A stretch of 64,000 nt of DNA, taken from NCBI GenBank assembly GCA_014654775.1, contig JACVZW010000007.1, positions 570,580 through 634,579 of the forward strand, in the 5' to 3' direction. Made by a program: the position numbers and the translations under genes. The notes under the pieces were generated by a model. That model saw only the letters and a list, made by a program, of their open reading frames with translations, was not told the origin of the DNA and ran no database searches. Shown here in pieces: positions 15,418 to 24,486 of this stretch (positions are counted from its first letter, which is position 1; every line of letters starts with the position of its first letter). The stretch comes from Paracoccaceae bacterium (lineage in GTDB: Bacteria > Pseudomonadota > Alphaproteobacteria > Rhodobacterales > Rhodobacteraceae).

Positions 15418-17964
15418 TCACTTCACCGCGGCGGCACGGGCGCGGGCGCGGGCTTCCAGCCGGTCCAGCACCTCCAGCAACTGGCGGGTAGAGACCGGCT
15501 TGGTCAGCACCAGATCGGTCCCCGCCTCCTCGAACCGGGTCCGCTCATCCCCGATGGCGGCCGCGGTCATCCCGATGATCAGGCAATCCGCCCCCCGCTC
15601 CCGCAGGGTGGAGGTCAGGTCGTCCCCGCCCAGTTCGGGCATGAAGAGATCGGTCAGCACCACATCCGGCTGGATCACCTTGTAGGCAGCCAGCGCATCC
15701 GCCCCGTTCTTGACCCAGACGACTTCCTCAAACAGCCGGTTCAGCCGCGCCACCAGCAGTTCGCCGATAAGCTCGCTGTCCTCGGCCATCAGGATGCGCC
15801 CCCGCTGGCCCGGCTGCTTTGTCACCGCTTCAGGGGCTGCACTCCCCTCCGCCTCGGCGGGCACCGCCATCGGCACCCGCAGTTCAAAGATCGACCCGCC
15901 CGAGACGTCGGGCACATAGGCGACAGTCCCGCCCAGAAGCTCGATGGACGATTTGGTGACATAGAGGCCAAGCCCCGACCCGTCCGTTCGCGCCGTGCCA
16001 AGACCGTCGCCCCGGCGGAACGGTTCGAACAGCGTCGCCCGCGCCTCTTCCGGCACGCCCATGCCGTCATCCATCACCCGCCACAGCGCGACGGGACCCT
16101 GCTCTTCGACATAGCCGATGATGATGCGCCCGCATTCGGAATGCAGGATCGCGTTCTTCACAAGGTTCGACAGCGCCTGCACCAGCCGCACCCGATCCGT
16201 CATCCGCGGCATCCAGGCGATGGGCGACAGGTCCAGCCCGATCTCGACACCCTTCGCCTCGGCCATCAGAAGGAAGGTGTTTCGCACCGTCTCGGCGATC
16301 TCGCTCGGCCGGACCGTCTCGATCCGCACGGGCAGGTTCTCCTCCGGTCGCACCGTCTGACGCATGTCGGCCAAAACGGAAAGAAGCTGCCCGCTCACCG
16401 ACCGCATCCGCGGTCCCATCTCTTCCCAGCTGGCGCCTGCGTCCAGTTCCTCCACCAGCATCGAAATGACAGAGGCCGGCGTCCGCAACTCGTGCGACAC
16501 GATCGAGAACATCTGCGTCTGCCGGTTCTGCTGTTCCGACAGAGAGGCCAGCGCATCGGCCAGCGCCATCTCACGCCGATGGTCCGATGTCAGGTCGATC
16601 AGCACACCATAGGCATAGATCACCGCCCCGGCGCGTTCCTCGAACCAGCCATGCATGCTGATGAAGCGGGCCGCTTCCTCGCCCCCCCAGACCGGACCGG
16701 GCGACAGTTGGAAGGACAGCGTCCGCTCCCCCAGCGAAAGGTCCGAAATCGCGGCCACGATGGCCGCCCCATCCTGCGGATGCACCCGGCGCAGGAACAG
16801 GCCCAGATCGAATTTCTGGGCTGTGCCGAGGATGCCCGCCGCCACCCCGTCCACCCGCACCTGATTGTTGCTCAGGTCCAGCACGAAATAGCCCACCGTC
16901 GCCAGTTCCTGCACCCGCTCCAGCCGCGCGATGGTCTCGCGGCTCTGCCGCCGCTCCAAAAGCGTCCTGTGCCGCAACAGCAGCAGCAGGCAGACCAGCG
17001 CCATCAGCAGAACCGAGGCCACCTCCAGCCGCAGCACATCGACCGAGGTGATGGGGATCTGCACCAGAAACTCGCCCGTGATGACGACATAGACCACCAC
17101 GCCCATCACATTGGCCACCACCGCCGCATAGGCGGGCGCCATCAGCGCCACGGCCAGCGCCAGCATCACCACGTCCAACGTGGGATGCACCGCAAAGCCT
17201 TCCACCCGCAGCATGCCCAGCACGATGAAGGCAGGCTGGATCGCCAACGCCACCGTCATGTTGCGCCGATCCGGCCGATCCATCAGCAACAGCATCAGCG
17301 CCATCCCGCACAGACCGATCCGCGCCGCGCGGAACAGGCCCGCCTCAGTCAGGTCGCTGCCCCCGCCAAGCGGCGTGATCCAGCCGGGATCGTACAGCGT
17401 CGCCACCACAACGGGCACCATCGCCAAGGCCAGCAGGATATAGGCCGCCACCGTCCCGACCAGCAGCAGCGTGTCCTCACGCCCCGCGCGGCCCGGAAGC
17501 CCGCGCGCCTGTACTGTCGCCACCAGCCAGCGCCCGAAAAGCCCCGCCGCCAAAGCCGGAAGCGCATTCAGCACCAGCCCGAAGGCCAGCACCGGAAAGA
17601 CCGCAACCCCGTCGGGCAGATAGGCCGGTTCCAGCCACAGCCGCAGCACCGCCGACGCGAGGAAGGCAAGCGCATAGGTGCCCACCGCCACCCAGATGTA
17701 TCGCAGCGGAAACAGCGCCGCCCCCATCAAAAGGGGAAAGACGGCCTCGCTTGGAAGAAGATCGACGATGGCACCGTTGGTATCGGCCCTTGCCTGCGCC
17801 AGCGTCAGCAGCACAGACAGACCGATCATCACGGCGGCGAAGGTCGCACCCTCGCGCCATGGATTGGCCGACAACCGCTGGGGGAAGCGAGCATACTGCG
17901 GTTCCGCAAGGGCGGAAAAAAGCCCTTGCGGGCCGGATCGTCCGGTCTCCGCATCATCAAGCAT
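15418..17964 (-). CDS. Membrane hybrid sensor histidine kinase with receiver domain
   Basis: The 848-residue product has about nine or ten N-terminal membrane segments (residues 40-332, MASE1-like arrangement), a PAS-like stretch near 340-460, and a HisKA domain with the phospho-accepting H491 in FSIVSHELRTP. An HATPase domain follows with N-box NLVKNAILHS and G-boxes DDGMGVPEEA and GSGLGLY, and a C-terminal receiver (about 720-840) has the aspartate in VVLTDLFMPELGG. It would autophosphorylate in response to an envelope or membrane-soluble signal and pass phosphate to its receiver and then on. No cognate DNA-binding regulator is adjacent; the small response regulator at 24082 is one candidate partner. 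Confidence 0.92.
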   Translation of the reverse strand: MLDDAETGRSGPQGLFSALAEPQYARFPQRLSANPWREGATFAAVMIGLSVLLTLAQARADTNGAIVDLLPSEAVFPLLMGAALFPLRYIWVAVGTYALAFLASAVLRLWLEPAYLPDGVAVFPVLAFGLVLNALPALAAGLFGRWLVATVQARGLPGRAGREDTLLLVGTVAAYILLALAMVPVVVATLYDPGWITPLGGGSDLTEAGLFRAARIGLCGMALMLLLMDRPDRRNMTVALAIQPAFIVLGMLRVEGFAVHPTLDVVMLALAVALMAPAYAAVVANVMGVVVYVVITGEFLVQIPITSVDVLRLEVASVLLMALVCLLLLLRHRTLLERRQSRETIARLERVQELATVGYFVLDLSNNQVRVDGVAAGILGTAQKFDLGLFLRRVHPQDGAAIVAAISDLSLGERTLSFQLSPGPVWGGEEAARFISMHGWFEERAGAVIYAYGVLIDLTSDHRREMALADALASLSEQQNRQTQMFSIVSHELRTPASVISMLVEELDAGASWEEMGPRMRSVSGQLLSVLADMRQTVRPEENLPVRIETVRPSEIAETVRNTFLLMAEAKGVEIGLDLSPIAWMPRMTDRVRLVQALSNLVKNAILHSECGRIIIGYVEEQGPVALWRVMDDGMGVPEEARATLFEPFRRGDGLGTARTDGSGLGLYVTKSSIELLGGTVAYVPDVSGGSIFELRVPMAVPAEAEGSAAPEAVTKQPGQRGRILMAEDSELIGELLVARLNRLFEEVVWVKNGADALAAYKVIQPDVVLTDLFMPELGGDDLTSTLRERGADCLIIGMTAAAIGDERTRFEEAGTDLVLTKPVSTRQLLEVLDRLEARARARAAAVK

Positions 17965-18295
17965 GGCTCACCTCAGGCGTAAGTCTTCGTAACGGCACGC
18001 TTCCGGTTCCTAACCCGATGCCGAAAAGGCGCATACGTGGCCAAACGGATGGGCGACATCCTTTCTGCCATGCCCCGTCCCCGGCCCTTCTGCCGCCGCC
18101 CCGCATCATTTTGCACCTGCAGCATGGTTTCTGCGCAATAAATGTGCGACTCCAACGCCTTGGCGCGGCAATTTCACGCCGCGCCGATCACGGCCGGTTG
18201 AACGCGCCTTGCAGTCGGCCTTCCCTCCGCCCTATATGCCGCGCTGAGTCGCGCAGGCCCCATGCGCGGGAAAAACCTTTGGGTTATAGACCTCT
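17965..18295. other. Divergent promoter region, kinase / opgG
   Basis: This 331-bp gap separates the divergent starts of the hybrid kinase and opgG. The sequence around 18090-18150 is less GC-rich (CATCATTTTGCACC, GCGCAATAAATGTG), the likeliest place for promoters. No gene, terminator or clear operator was found. No strong ribosome site precedes the opgG ATG. Confidence 0.45.
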
Positions 18296-19915
18296 ATGCC
18301 GATGAACAGCCCTCTGAATGCCCCGCTCTCTCGCCGGGCCCTGCTCTCCGTTGCAGCCGCCACGCTGCCTGCGGCGCTCGTGGCACTGCCCGTCCGCACG
18401 CTTGCCCAAGAAACGACCACCGACGCCCCCGCAACCCCAGAGATTGCGGCAGCGCAGCAATTCTCCTTCGATCTGCTCACCGAAGAGATGCGCGCGCTTT
18501 CCACCCAGCCGCATGCCACCGCGCCTGCGCCAGAAGGCTTTCTCGGCGACCTCGATTACGATGATTACCGCCTGATCCGCTTTGCCGATTCTCGCGCCCG
18601 CTGGAAGGACGAAGCGACGCGCTTCCGCCTTGCCGCCTTCCACATGGGCTGGCTCTTCCCCGAACCCGTGCGTCTCTTCGAAGTCGAAGACGGACTGGCG
18701 TCCGAGATGCTCTTCTCCACCGACGATTTCGAATATCTCAACGAACTGGCAGATCGTGTCCCGGCCCATGCCGAACTGCCCGGCGTTGCGGGCTTTCGGC
18801 TGAACCACCCTCTCAACCGCCCGGACAAGTGGGATGAATTGGTGGCCTTCGTCGGCGCGTCCTACTTCCGGGCCCTCGGCCGCAACTCGGCCTATGGCAT
18901 CTCGGCCCGCGGCCTCGCGCTCAACACCGCCACCGCGCAGGGCGAGGAATTCCCCCGCTTCTCGCGCTTCTACACCGAACGCGACACCTCGGGCGGCGAC
19001 AGCATCACCGTCTATGCCACGCTGGAAGGGCCCAGCGTGACGGGCGCCTATCGCTTCGTCATCACACCCGGCACGGAAACCGTGATGGACGTCACCTGCC
19101 GCCTCTTCTTCCGTCAGGACGTGGCCGAGTTGGGCGTTGCCCCCCTCACCTCCATGTTCCTCTTCTCGGAAAAGAACCGCGCCGAATTCGACGATTTCCG
19201 CCCCAATGTGCATGACAGCGACGGGCTGCGCATCCTGCGCGCCGATGGCGATGTGATCTGGCGGCCCCTCAACAACCCGCCGCAACTGACGGGCAGCTAT
19301 TTCGCCGAAACCGCACCGCGCCGCTTTGGTCTGCATCAGCGCGACCGCTTCTTCGACAGCTATCAGGACACTCACTCCCGCTATGAACGCCGCCCCTCGC
19401 TGGACATCGAACCGTTGGGCGACTGGGGCAACGGCCATGTCCGTCTGGTCGAGATTCCCTCCGACCTCGAGGCGAATGATAACATCGTCGCCTATTGGGT
19501 GCCCGAAGCGCCGGCCAAGGCGGGCGATGCACGGGAATTCGCCTATCGGATGCATTGGGGCGACCTGCCGCATGACTCGGGCGATCCTCTGGCCTATGTC
19601 TTTGAAACGCGCTCGGGCCATGGCGGTTTCGCCGGGGTCGAGGTGCAGCAGGGCACACGCAAATTCGTCGTGGACTACAAGGGCGGCCTGATCGGCGGGA
19701 TGGAACCCGACTCCGACATCAAAGCCGTCGTAACGATTGCCAATGGTGAGATCACGGGAACCGTGGTCGAAAAGATTCCGGATAGCGATATCTGGCGTCT
19801 CGTCATCGACATTTCCGCCGCCGACGGCGCGGTTGTCGAACTGGCGGCCCATCTCGCGGGCTTCGACCGCAAACTGACCGAAAACTGGCTCTATCAGTGG
19901 ATCAACGCAGCATGA
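18296..19915 (+). CDS. opgG: Osmoregulated periplasmic glucan biosynthesis protein OpgG (MdoG)
   Basis: The 539-residue product has an N-terminal export signal (SRRALLSVAAATLPAALVALPVRTLAQ, with twin arginine) and a full-length OpgG/OpgD periplasmic beta-sandwich protein, recognisable from QQFSFDLL, FRLAAFHMGWLFPEPV, FYTERDTSGGDS and DDFRPNVHDSDGL. OpgG acts in the periplasm on the beta-glucan chain made by OpgH. The stop overlaps the start of opgI by 4 bases. Gene order matches the opgGIHC operon described in Rhodobacter sphaeroides. Confidence 0.95.
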   Translation: MPMNSPLNAPLSRRALLSVAAATLPAALVALPVRTLAQETTTDAPATPEIAAAQQFSFDLLTEEMRALSTQPHATAPAPEGFLGDLDYDDYRLIRFADSRARWKDEATRFRLAAFHMGWLFPEPVRLFEVEDGLASEMLFSTDDFEYLNELADRVPAHAELPGVAGFRLNHPLNRPDKWDELVAFVGASYFRALGRNSAYGISARGLALNTATAQGEEFPRFSRFYTERDTSGGDSITVYATLEGPSVTGAYRFVITPGTETVMDVTCRLFFRQDVAELGVAPLTSMFLFSEKNRAEFDDFRPNVHDSDGLRILRADGDVIWRPLNNPPQLTGSYFAETAPRRFGLHQRDRFFDSYQDTHSRYERRPSLDIEPLGDWGNGHVRLVEIPSDLEANDNIVAYWVPEAPAKAGDAREFAYRMHWGDLPHDSGDPLAYVFETRSGHGGFAGVEVQQGTRKFVVDYKGGLIGGMEPDSDIKAVVTIANGEITGTVVEKIPDSDIWRLVIDISAADGAVVELAAHLAGFDRKLTENWLYQWINAA

Positions 19916-20091
19916 TGGATCTCGCGAAGCCGGACCAATTCGATCTGGACCGCCTTGCCGAAGAGCTGGGCGCTTTGCCGCACGCACCCCTTGCCATGCC
20001 GCTCCAGACGCTCGAACCCGCCCCGCGCGAGGGGCTTTTCTCGGCTCTTCTGCGCGCCCGTCCGCGGCGCATGGGCAAGGCCGGGTCATAG
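19912..20091 (+). CDS. opgI: OpgI-like small protein of the opgGIHC operon
   Basis: This is a 59-residue, leucine- and proline-rich soluble peptide (DLDRLAEELGALPHAPLAMP, then an Arg-rich C-terminus RARPRRMGKAGS). Its ATG overlaps the opgG stop (ATGA). It ends with TAG at 20089-20091; one GGC codon later opgH starts in the same reading frame. Position and size fit OpgI of Rhodobacter sphaeroides. Its AMP...RxRxR character resembles the cytosolic N-terminal extension of long OpgH proteins, so it may be the separated N-terminus of OpgH. Confidence 0.8.
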   Translation: MMDLAKPDQFDLDRLAEELGALPHAPLAMPLQTLEPAPREGLFSALLRARPRRMGKAGS

Positions 20092-20094
20092 GGC

Positions 20095-21855
20095 ATGGGG
20101 GCCACCGCCGCCCCTTTGCGCCGGGTGTATGCGACACGCACCCTCACCCTGACGGCCTCACTTCTTGCCGCAGGGCTTGGCTTCGTTGTCTTCCTGCAAT
20201 TCGGCGCCTCGGACGGTTTCGATGCCTTCGACGTGCTGCGCGCGGCGCTGATATTCGCCTCCACCTTTTGGCTGGCTTGGGGGGCCTTCACCGCCCTTGC
20301 GGGCCTGACCACCCGCCCCCCTGCCGTGCCGCGCGATCCGGGCCCGCTCCGCGCCATGACGGCGATCCTTGTCCCGGCCTACAACGAAGACCCCGTCGCC
20401 ACCTTTGCCCGCATCGCCGCGATGGAGGCTTCGCTGCGCGCCACGGGCCATGGCGACCGCTTCCACTTCGCCATCCTGTCGGACACCCGCAATGACGAAG
20501 TGGCGGCGCGCGAACGCATCTGGTTCCTGCGCCTGCTGGCCGACACCCATGGCGAAGGGCGCATCTTCTACCGCCGTCGCACCTCGAACAAAGGGCGCAA
20601 AGCGGGGAACATCGAGGATTTCATCAAACGCGCAGGCGGGGCCTATACCTACGCCATCATCCTTGATGCCGACAGCCTGATGGAAGGCGCGACCATGGTG
20701 GAAATGGTCCGCCGGATGGAGGCCGCGCCCGATCTCGGCCTTCTCCAGACCCTGCCCAAGGTGATCCGCGCCCGCTCCCGCTTCGGGCGCATCATGCAAT
20801 TCGCAGGCGGCTTCTATTCTCCCGTCTTCGCCCGTGGCCTTGCCATGATGCAGGGCCGCACCGGCCCCTTCTGGGGCCACAACGCCATCGTCCGCATGCG
20901 CGCCTTCGCCGAAAGCTGCGGCCTGCCGGAACTCTCGGGCAAACCTCCCTTCGGCGGCCACATCCTCAGCCATGACTATGTCGAGGCGGCCCTTCTCGCC
21001 CGCGCGGGCTGGACGGTGCGGGTGGATGACGATCTGCAGGGCAGCTATGAGGAAGCCCCCGAAAACATCATCGACCATGCCAAGCGCGACCGCCGCTGGT
21101 GCCAAGGCAACCTGCAGCATTCCCGCCTCCTCCTCGCCCCCGGCCTGAAGGCGTGGAGCCGCTTCGTCTTCCTGCAGGGCATCCTCGCCTATATCGCCCC
21201 GGTCTTCTGGCTGGCCTTCCTTGCCGCCTCCATCGCCGCGCCGCTTTTCGCGCCGCCGATTGACTATTTTCCCATCGAATACTGGCCCTTCCCGGTGCTT
21301 CCGGTCAGTCAGGTGTCCAAAGCGCTGGCGCTGGCCGTCGGCATCGGTGGCCTGCTGTTCCTGCCGAAACTCCTCATCCTGCTCGACGCAGCCCTGCGCG
21401 GCCGCGCGCGGGGCTTCGGCGGCGGCCTGCGCGCCCTGCAATCGACGCTGACGGAGCTCCTCTTCTCCTCTCTCACCGCGCCGATCTTCCTGATGTTCCA
21501 GACCCGCTCGGTCCTGCAGGTGCTGCGCGGGGCCGATGGCGGCTGGCCTGCCCAGTCGCGCGGCGACGGCACGCTGTCCTTCCGCGATGCATGGGCCGCC
21601 TCACACTGGATCGTCACCACTGGCGGCGTGGTGCTGGTCATGGCGCAATGGCTGTCGCCGGAACTCGTGCTCTGGCTGATGCCCGTGGCCCTGCCCATGG
21701 TGCTGGCACCGCTCCTGATCTCGTGGTCCTCGCGCCCCAGCCGCAGCCTGCTCTTCACCACCGAAACCGAAATCACCCCCGCCCCAGTGATGCGCCTGCA
21801 CGACGCCATTCTCGCGCGCTGGGACGAAAGCCTCGAAGACCGCAACGCCGCCTGA
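20095..21855 (+). CDS. opgH: Glucan biosynthesis glucosyltransferase OpgH (MdoH)
   Basis: The 586-residue inner-membrane enzyme has two N-terminal membrane segments (about 20-80), a family-2 glycosyltransferase core (PAYNEDPVATFARI, LSDTRNDEV, FYRRRTSNKGRKAGN, ILDADSLMEG, the QxxRW-like RRWCQGN), and several C-terminal membrane segments. It polymerises glucose from UDP-glucose and is thought to move the chain across the membrane. It is shorter than the roughly 850-residue enteric protein, which has a longer cytosolic N-terminus and C-terminal extension. In-frame opgI ends only one codon before its ATG. Confidence 0.95.
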   Translation: MGATAAPLRRVYATRTLTLTASLLAAGLGFVVFLQFGASDGFDAFDVLRAALIFASTFWLAWGAFTALAGLTTRPPAVPRDPGPLRAMTAILVPAYNEDPVATFARIAAMEASLRATGHGDRFHFAILSDTRNDEVAARERIWFLRLLADTHGEGRIFYRRRTSNKGRKAGNIEDFIKRAGGAYTYAIILDADSLMEGATMVEMVRRMEAAPDLGLLQTLPKVIRARSRFGRIMQFAGGFYSPVFARGLAMMQGRTGPFWGHNAIVRMRAFAESCGLPELSGKPPFGGHILSHDYVEAALLARAGWTVRVDDDLQGSYEEAPENIIDHAKRDRRWCQGNLQHSRLLLAPGLKAWSRFVFLQGILAYIAPVFWLAFLAASIAAPLFAPPIDYFPIEYWPFPVLPVSQVSKALALAVGIGGLLFLPKLLILLDAALRGRARGFGGGLRALQSTLTELLFSSLTAPIFLMFQTRSVLQVLRGADGGWPAQSRGDGTLSFRDAWAASHWIVTTGGVVLVMAQWLSPELVLWLMPVALPMVLAPLLISWSSRPSRSLLFTTETEITPAPVMRLHDAILARWDESLEDRNAA

Positions 21856-21929
21856 CCGCCGAAAGGCCTCCGCCTGCCGCGCGGCATTCTGCCGGACCTG
21901 TCATGCAACCCTTGCAGAACCGTCACGAA

Positions 21930-21964
21930 GCGGGCAATAGCCCGCCCGACGCGCCCCGTCGGGC
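21930..21964 (+). promoter_or_regulatory. Two overlapping hairpins in the opgH-opgC spacer
   Basis: The arms GCGGGC / GCCCGC (21930-21935 and 21940-21945) and GCCCGACG / CGTCGGGC (21944-21951 and 21957-21964) share two bases, so the two stems are mutually exclusive. They sit 13 bases upstream of the opgC start with no uridine run. This looks like a possible mRNA switch or processing site that sets OpgC level rather than a terminator. Confidence 0.4.
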
Positions 21965-21977
21965 GCTCTGGTGACCC

Positions 21978-23135
21978 ATGCCTTCGCCTTCCCAGCCCAT
22001 CCCTTCCCGGCCATCCTCGACCCGCGACCCAAGGCTCGACGTGTTCCGCGGCCTCTGCCTCGTGATGATCTTCATCAACCACGTCCCCGGCAACGCCTAC
22101 GAGGAATGGACCACCCGCAACTTCGGCTTCTCTGATGCCGCCGAAGGCTTCGTGATGATGTCCGGCATCGCCGCGGGCCTTGCCTATTCCGCCGATTTCC
22201 GCGCCGTCTCCATGCGCCTCTGGACCGGGGTCGCCCGCGTCTGGCACCGGGTCTGGACTCTCTACCTCGTCCATATCCTCACCACCTTCGCGGCGCTGGC
22301 CGCGGCCTCTGCCGTGGCGGTCTGGCTCGGCAATTCCGAAGTCCTGTTCGAGAACCAGATCAAATGGGTCTGGCTCGATCCGCTGCGCACCCTGATCGGC
22401 CTTGTGATCCTTACCCACCAATTCGGCTATGTGAACATCCTGCCGCTCTACCTCGTGCTGCTGGCCGTCTCGCCCCTGCTCTTTTTCGCGGCATGGCGCT
22501 GGCCGCTCTGGCTGCTGGCCGCCTCGGTCGCTGTCTGGATGGCGGCGGGCTATTGGCGCCTCGGCCCGCCCAACTTTCCCACCTCGGGCGTGTGGTTCTT
22601 CAACCCGCTGACATGGCAGGTGATCTTCGTCACTGGCCTCGTGACCGGCGTCATGCTGAAGGACGGCCGCCGCCTTGTCCCCATCCGCCTCTGGCTGCAG
22701 ATCGCGACCGGGCTCTTCCTGCTCTATGCCGCGCTGTCGGTGCAGATCCCGGCGGTGTCCAAAGTGACGGGCCAGACCCTCTGGCTCGCCAAGGAAACCT
22801 TCCACCTGCCGTGGAACATCACCGCCTTCGACAAGACCTATGTCGCAGGACCGCGCCTGCTGCACATCCTCGCGCTGGCCTATTTCCTGTCGTCCTTCGC
22901 CTTCATCCGCCGCGCCTGCGCGCATTGGCTGGCAGCACCCTTCGAACTCTTGGGCCGTCAGGCGCTGCCCGTCTTCGCGCTGGGATCGGTGCTCTGCATC
23001 GGGCTGCAAGGCGTAAAGCATGTGACGGGCGAAGACTTCCTCGCCGATACCCTGATCATCGCGGGCGGCCTTGCCCTGCAATTCGCGCTGGCCGCCGCCC
23101 GGCAATACTGGCCGAAACCCCCGAAGGTTAGTTGA
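21978..23135 (+). CDS. opgC: OpgC glucan succinyltransferase-type membrane protein
   Basis: The 385-residue product has about ten membrane segments and starts with RDPRLDVFRGLCLVMIFINHVPGNAYE, the OpgC signature with an early Arg-Asp and a conserved His in the first helix. In Rhodobacter sphaeroides OpgC adds succinyl groups to periplasmic glucans. It lies 122 bp after opgH, in the same direction, and its 3' end overlaps the convergent aldo/keto reductase by 8 bp. Confidence 0.93.
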   Translation: MPSPSQPIPSRPSSTRDPRLDVFRGLCLVMIFINHVPGNAYEEWTTRNFGFSDAAEGFVMMSGIAAGLAYSADFRAVSMRLWTGVARVWHRVWTLYLVHILTTFAALAAASAVAVWLGNSEVLFENQIKWVWLDPLRTLIGLVILTHQFGYVNILPLYLVLLAVSPLLFFAAWRWPLWLLAASVAVWMAAGYWRLGPPNFPTSGVWFFNPLTWQVIFVTGLVTGVMLKDGRRLVPIRLWLQIATGLFLLYAALSVQIPAVSKVTGQTLWLAKETFHLPWNITAFDKTYVAGPRLLHILALAYFLSSFAFIRRACAHWLAAPFELLGRQALPVFALGSVLCIGLQGVKHVTGEDFLADTLIIAGGLALQFALAAARQYWPKPPKVS

Positions 23136-23949
23136 AGGTCGCGGGGTCCGGTCCCGTCCGCTCGCCCGCCTCCAGCGTGGCGATGGCCGCCATCTCCGCC
23201 TCGGTCAGCGCAAAGTCGAAGATGTCGATATTCTCGGCCAGCCCCGCTGCCCGCGTCGACCGCGGGATGACCGAACAGCCCAGTTGCAGATGCCAACGCA
23301 GGATCACCTGCGCCGGGCTTTTCCCCACGCGCGCCGCCGCCGCCCGGACGGGCGCCGCCTCGAAGGATCGCCCCTGCCCCAGCGGCGTCCAGCTTTGCGT
23401 GACGATCCCGTGCTGCGCGTGGAAGGCCCGCAATTCCGCCTGCTGCAGGCGGGGATGCAACTCGATCTGGTTCAAAACCGGCACCACCCCCGTCTCGCCG
23501 ATGATCCGCTCCAGATCCGCCACGCGGAAGTTCGACACCCCGATCGAGGCGACCTTCCCCTCCTTCCGCAATGCGATCAGCGTCTTCCACGTGTCGAGGA
23601 ACCGCCCCCGCTCTGGACAGGGCCAGTGGATCAGCATCAGATCCACCTGCGGCACGCCGATCCGGGCAAGGCTCTCCTCCACCGCGCGGCGCGTCTCTGC
23701 CGTCCCCTGCCGGTCATTCCACACCTTGGTGGTGACAAAGACCTGATCGCGCGGCACCTCTATGCTGCGCAGCCCTTCGCCTAGGCCCGCCTCGTTGCCA
23801 TAGATCGCCGCGCCGTCGATCAGCCGGTATCCCGCTGCCACGCCCTCGCGCACCACCCGCGCGGTCTGATCCGCCGGAACCTGCCACAGACCGAAACCCA
23901 GCTGCGGCATCGCGCGCCCGTCATTCAGGCCAAGCCATCCTTCCGTCAT
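23128..23949 (-). CDS. Aldo/keto reductase (2,5-diketo-D-gluconate reductase-like)
   Basis: The 273-residue TIM-barrel protein carries the full AKR tetrad D45, Y50, K75 and H108 (RLIDGAAIYGNE, VTTKVW, LIHWPCP) and the NADP-binding tail VIPRSTRAAGLAENIDIFDF. Members reduce aldehydes and ketones with NADPH; the substrate is unknown. ATG at 23949 follows the ribosome site GAGAGGG by 4 bases, better than an upstream in-frame ATG at 24030. Confidence 0.93.
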   Translation of the reverse strand: MTEGWLGLNDGRAMPQLGFGLWQVPADQTARVVREGVAAGYRLIDGAAIYGNEAGLGEGLRSIEVPRDQVFVTTKVWNDRQGTAETRRAVEESLARIGVPQVDLMLIHWPCPERGRFLDTWKTLIALRKEGKVASIGVSNFRVADLERIIGETGVVPVLNQIELHPRLQQAELRAFHAQHGIVTQSWTPLGQGRSFEAAPVRAAAARVGKSPAQVILRWHLQLGCSVIPRSTRAAGLAENIDIFDFALTEAEMAAIATLEAGERTGPDPATFN

Positions 23950-24081
23950 CAAACCCTCTCCTCTGGCCTTTTCATGCGGCCATACAACAGCAGCCGATCG
24001 CCAAAGGCCACCCTGCCCTAATTTCGCCACAACTCGCGTCGTTGGCCCATTCGTGAATTCAAATTCAACAGGGGGACTAAC

Positions 24082-24483
24082 ATGACCACTTCATCCATGA
24101 CGGGCGGGCTGCGCGTGCTGCTTGCCGATGACAATCCGATCAACCTGCAAATCCTCACCAGCTTCCTGCGCCGCCTTGGTCACGTCGTGACCACCGCCGA
24201 AACCGGGCGCGAGGCGGTCGAAAAATGGGAACCGAACCAGTTCGACCTGCTCTGCTTCGATATCTCTATGCCCGAGTTGGACGGCATCGCCGCGCTGAAA
24301 CAGATCGAGGTCCGCGCCAAGGCCGCCCGCGCCCCGGCCCCGCCTGCGCTGACGATCACGGCCAATGCCCAGCCTCATCAGTTGGAAAGCTATCTCGCCG
24401 CAGGTTTCCGGGCCAATCTGCCCAAACCCGTGCGGCGGCTGGACCTAGATCAGATCATCAACGGCCTCAGCCGCAGCACCTGA
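24082..24483 (+). CDS. Single-domain CheY-like response regulator
   Basis: The 133-residue protein is one receiver domain: acidic pair D16/D17 in LLADDNPINLQI, phospho-acceptor D60 in LLCFDISMPELDG, switch Thr near 91-93 and K115 in LPKPVRRLD. DDNxxN is typical of receivers that work in phosphorelays with hybrid kinases. No output domain is present. A GGGGGA ribosome site precedes the ATG. The hybrid kinase at 15418-17964 is a possible partner, by inference only. Confidence 0.92.
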   Translation: MTTSSMTGGLRVLLADDNPINLQILTSFLRRLGHVVTTAETGREAVEKWEPNQFDLLCFDISMPELDGIAALKQIEVRAKAARAPAPPALTITANAQPHQLESYLAAGFRANLPKPVRRLDLDQIINGLSRST

Positions 24484-24486
24484 CCG

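Noticed and set aside
15418-17964. Hybrid kinase as regulator of the opg operon
   Set aside because: Only divergent position supports it; there is no DNA-binding output domain and no known link, so it is not claimed.
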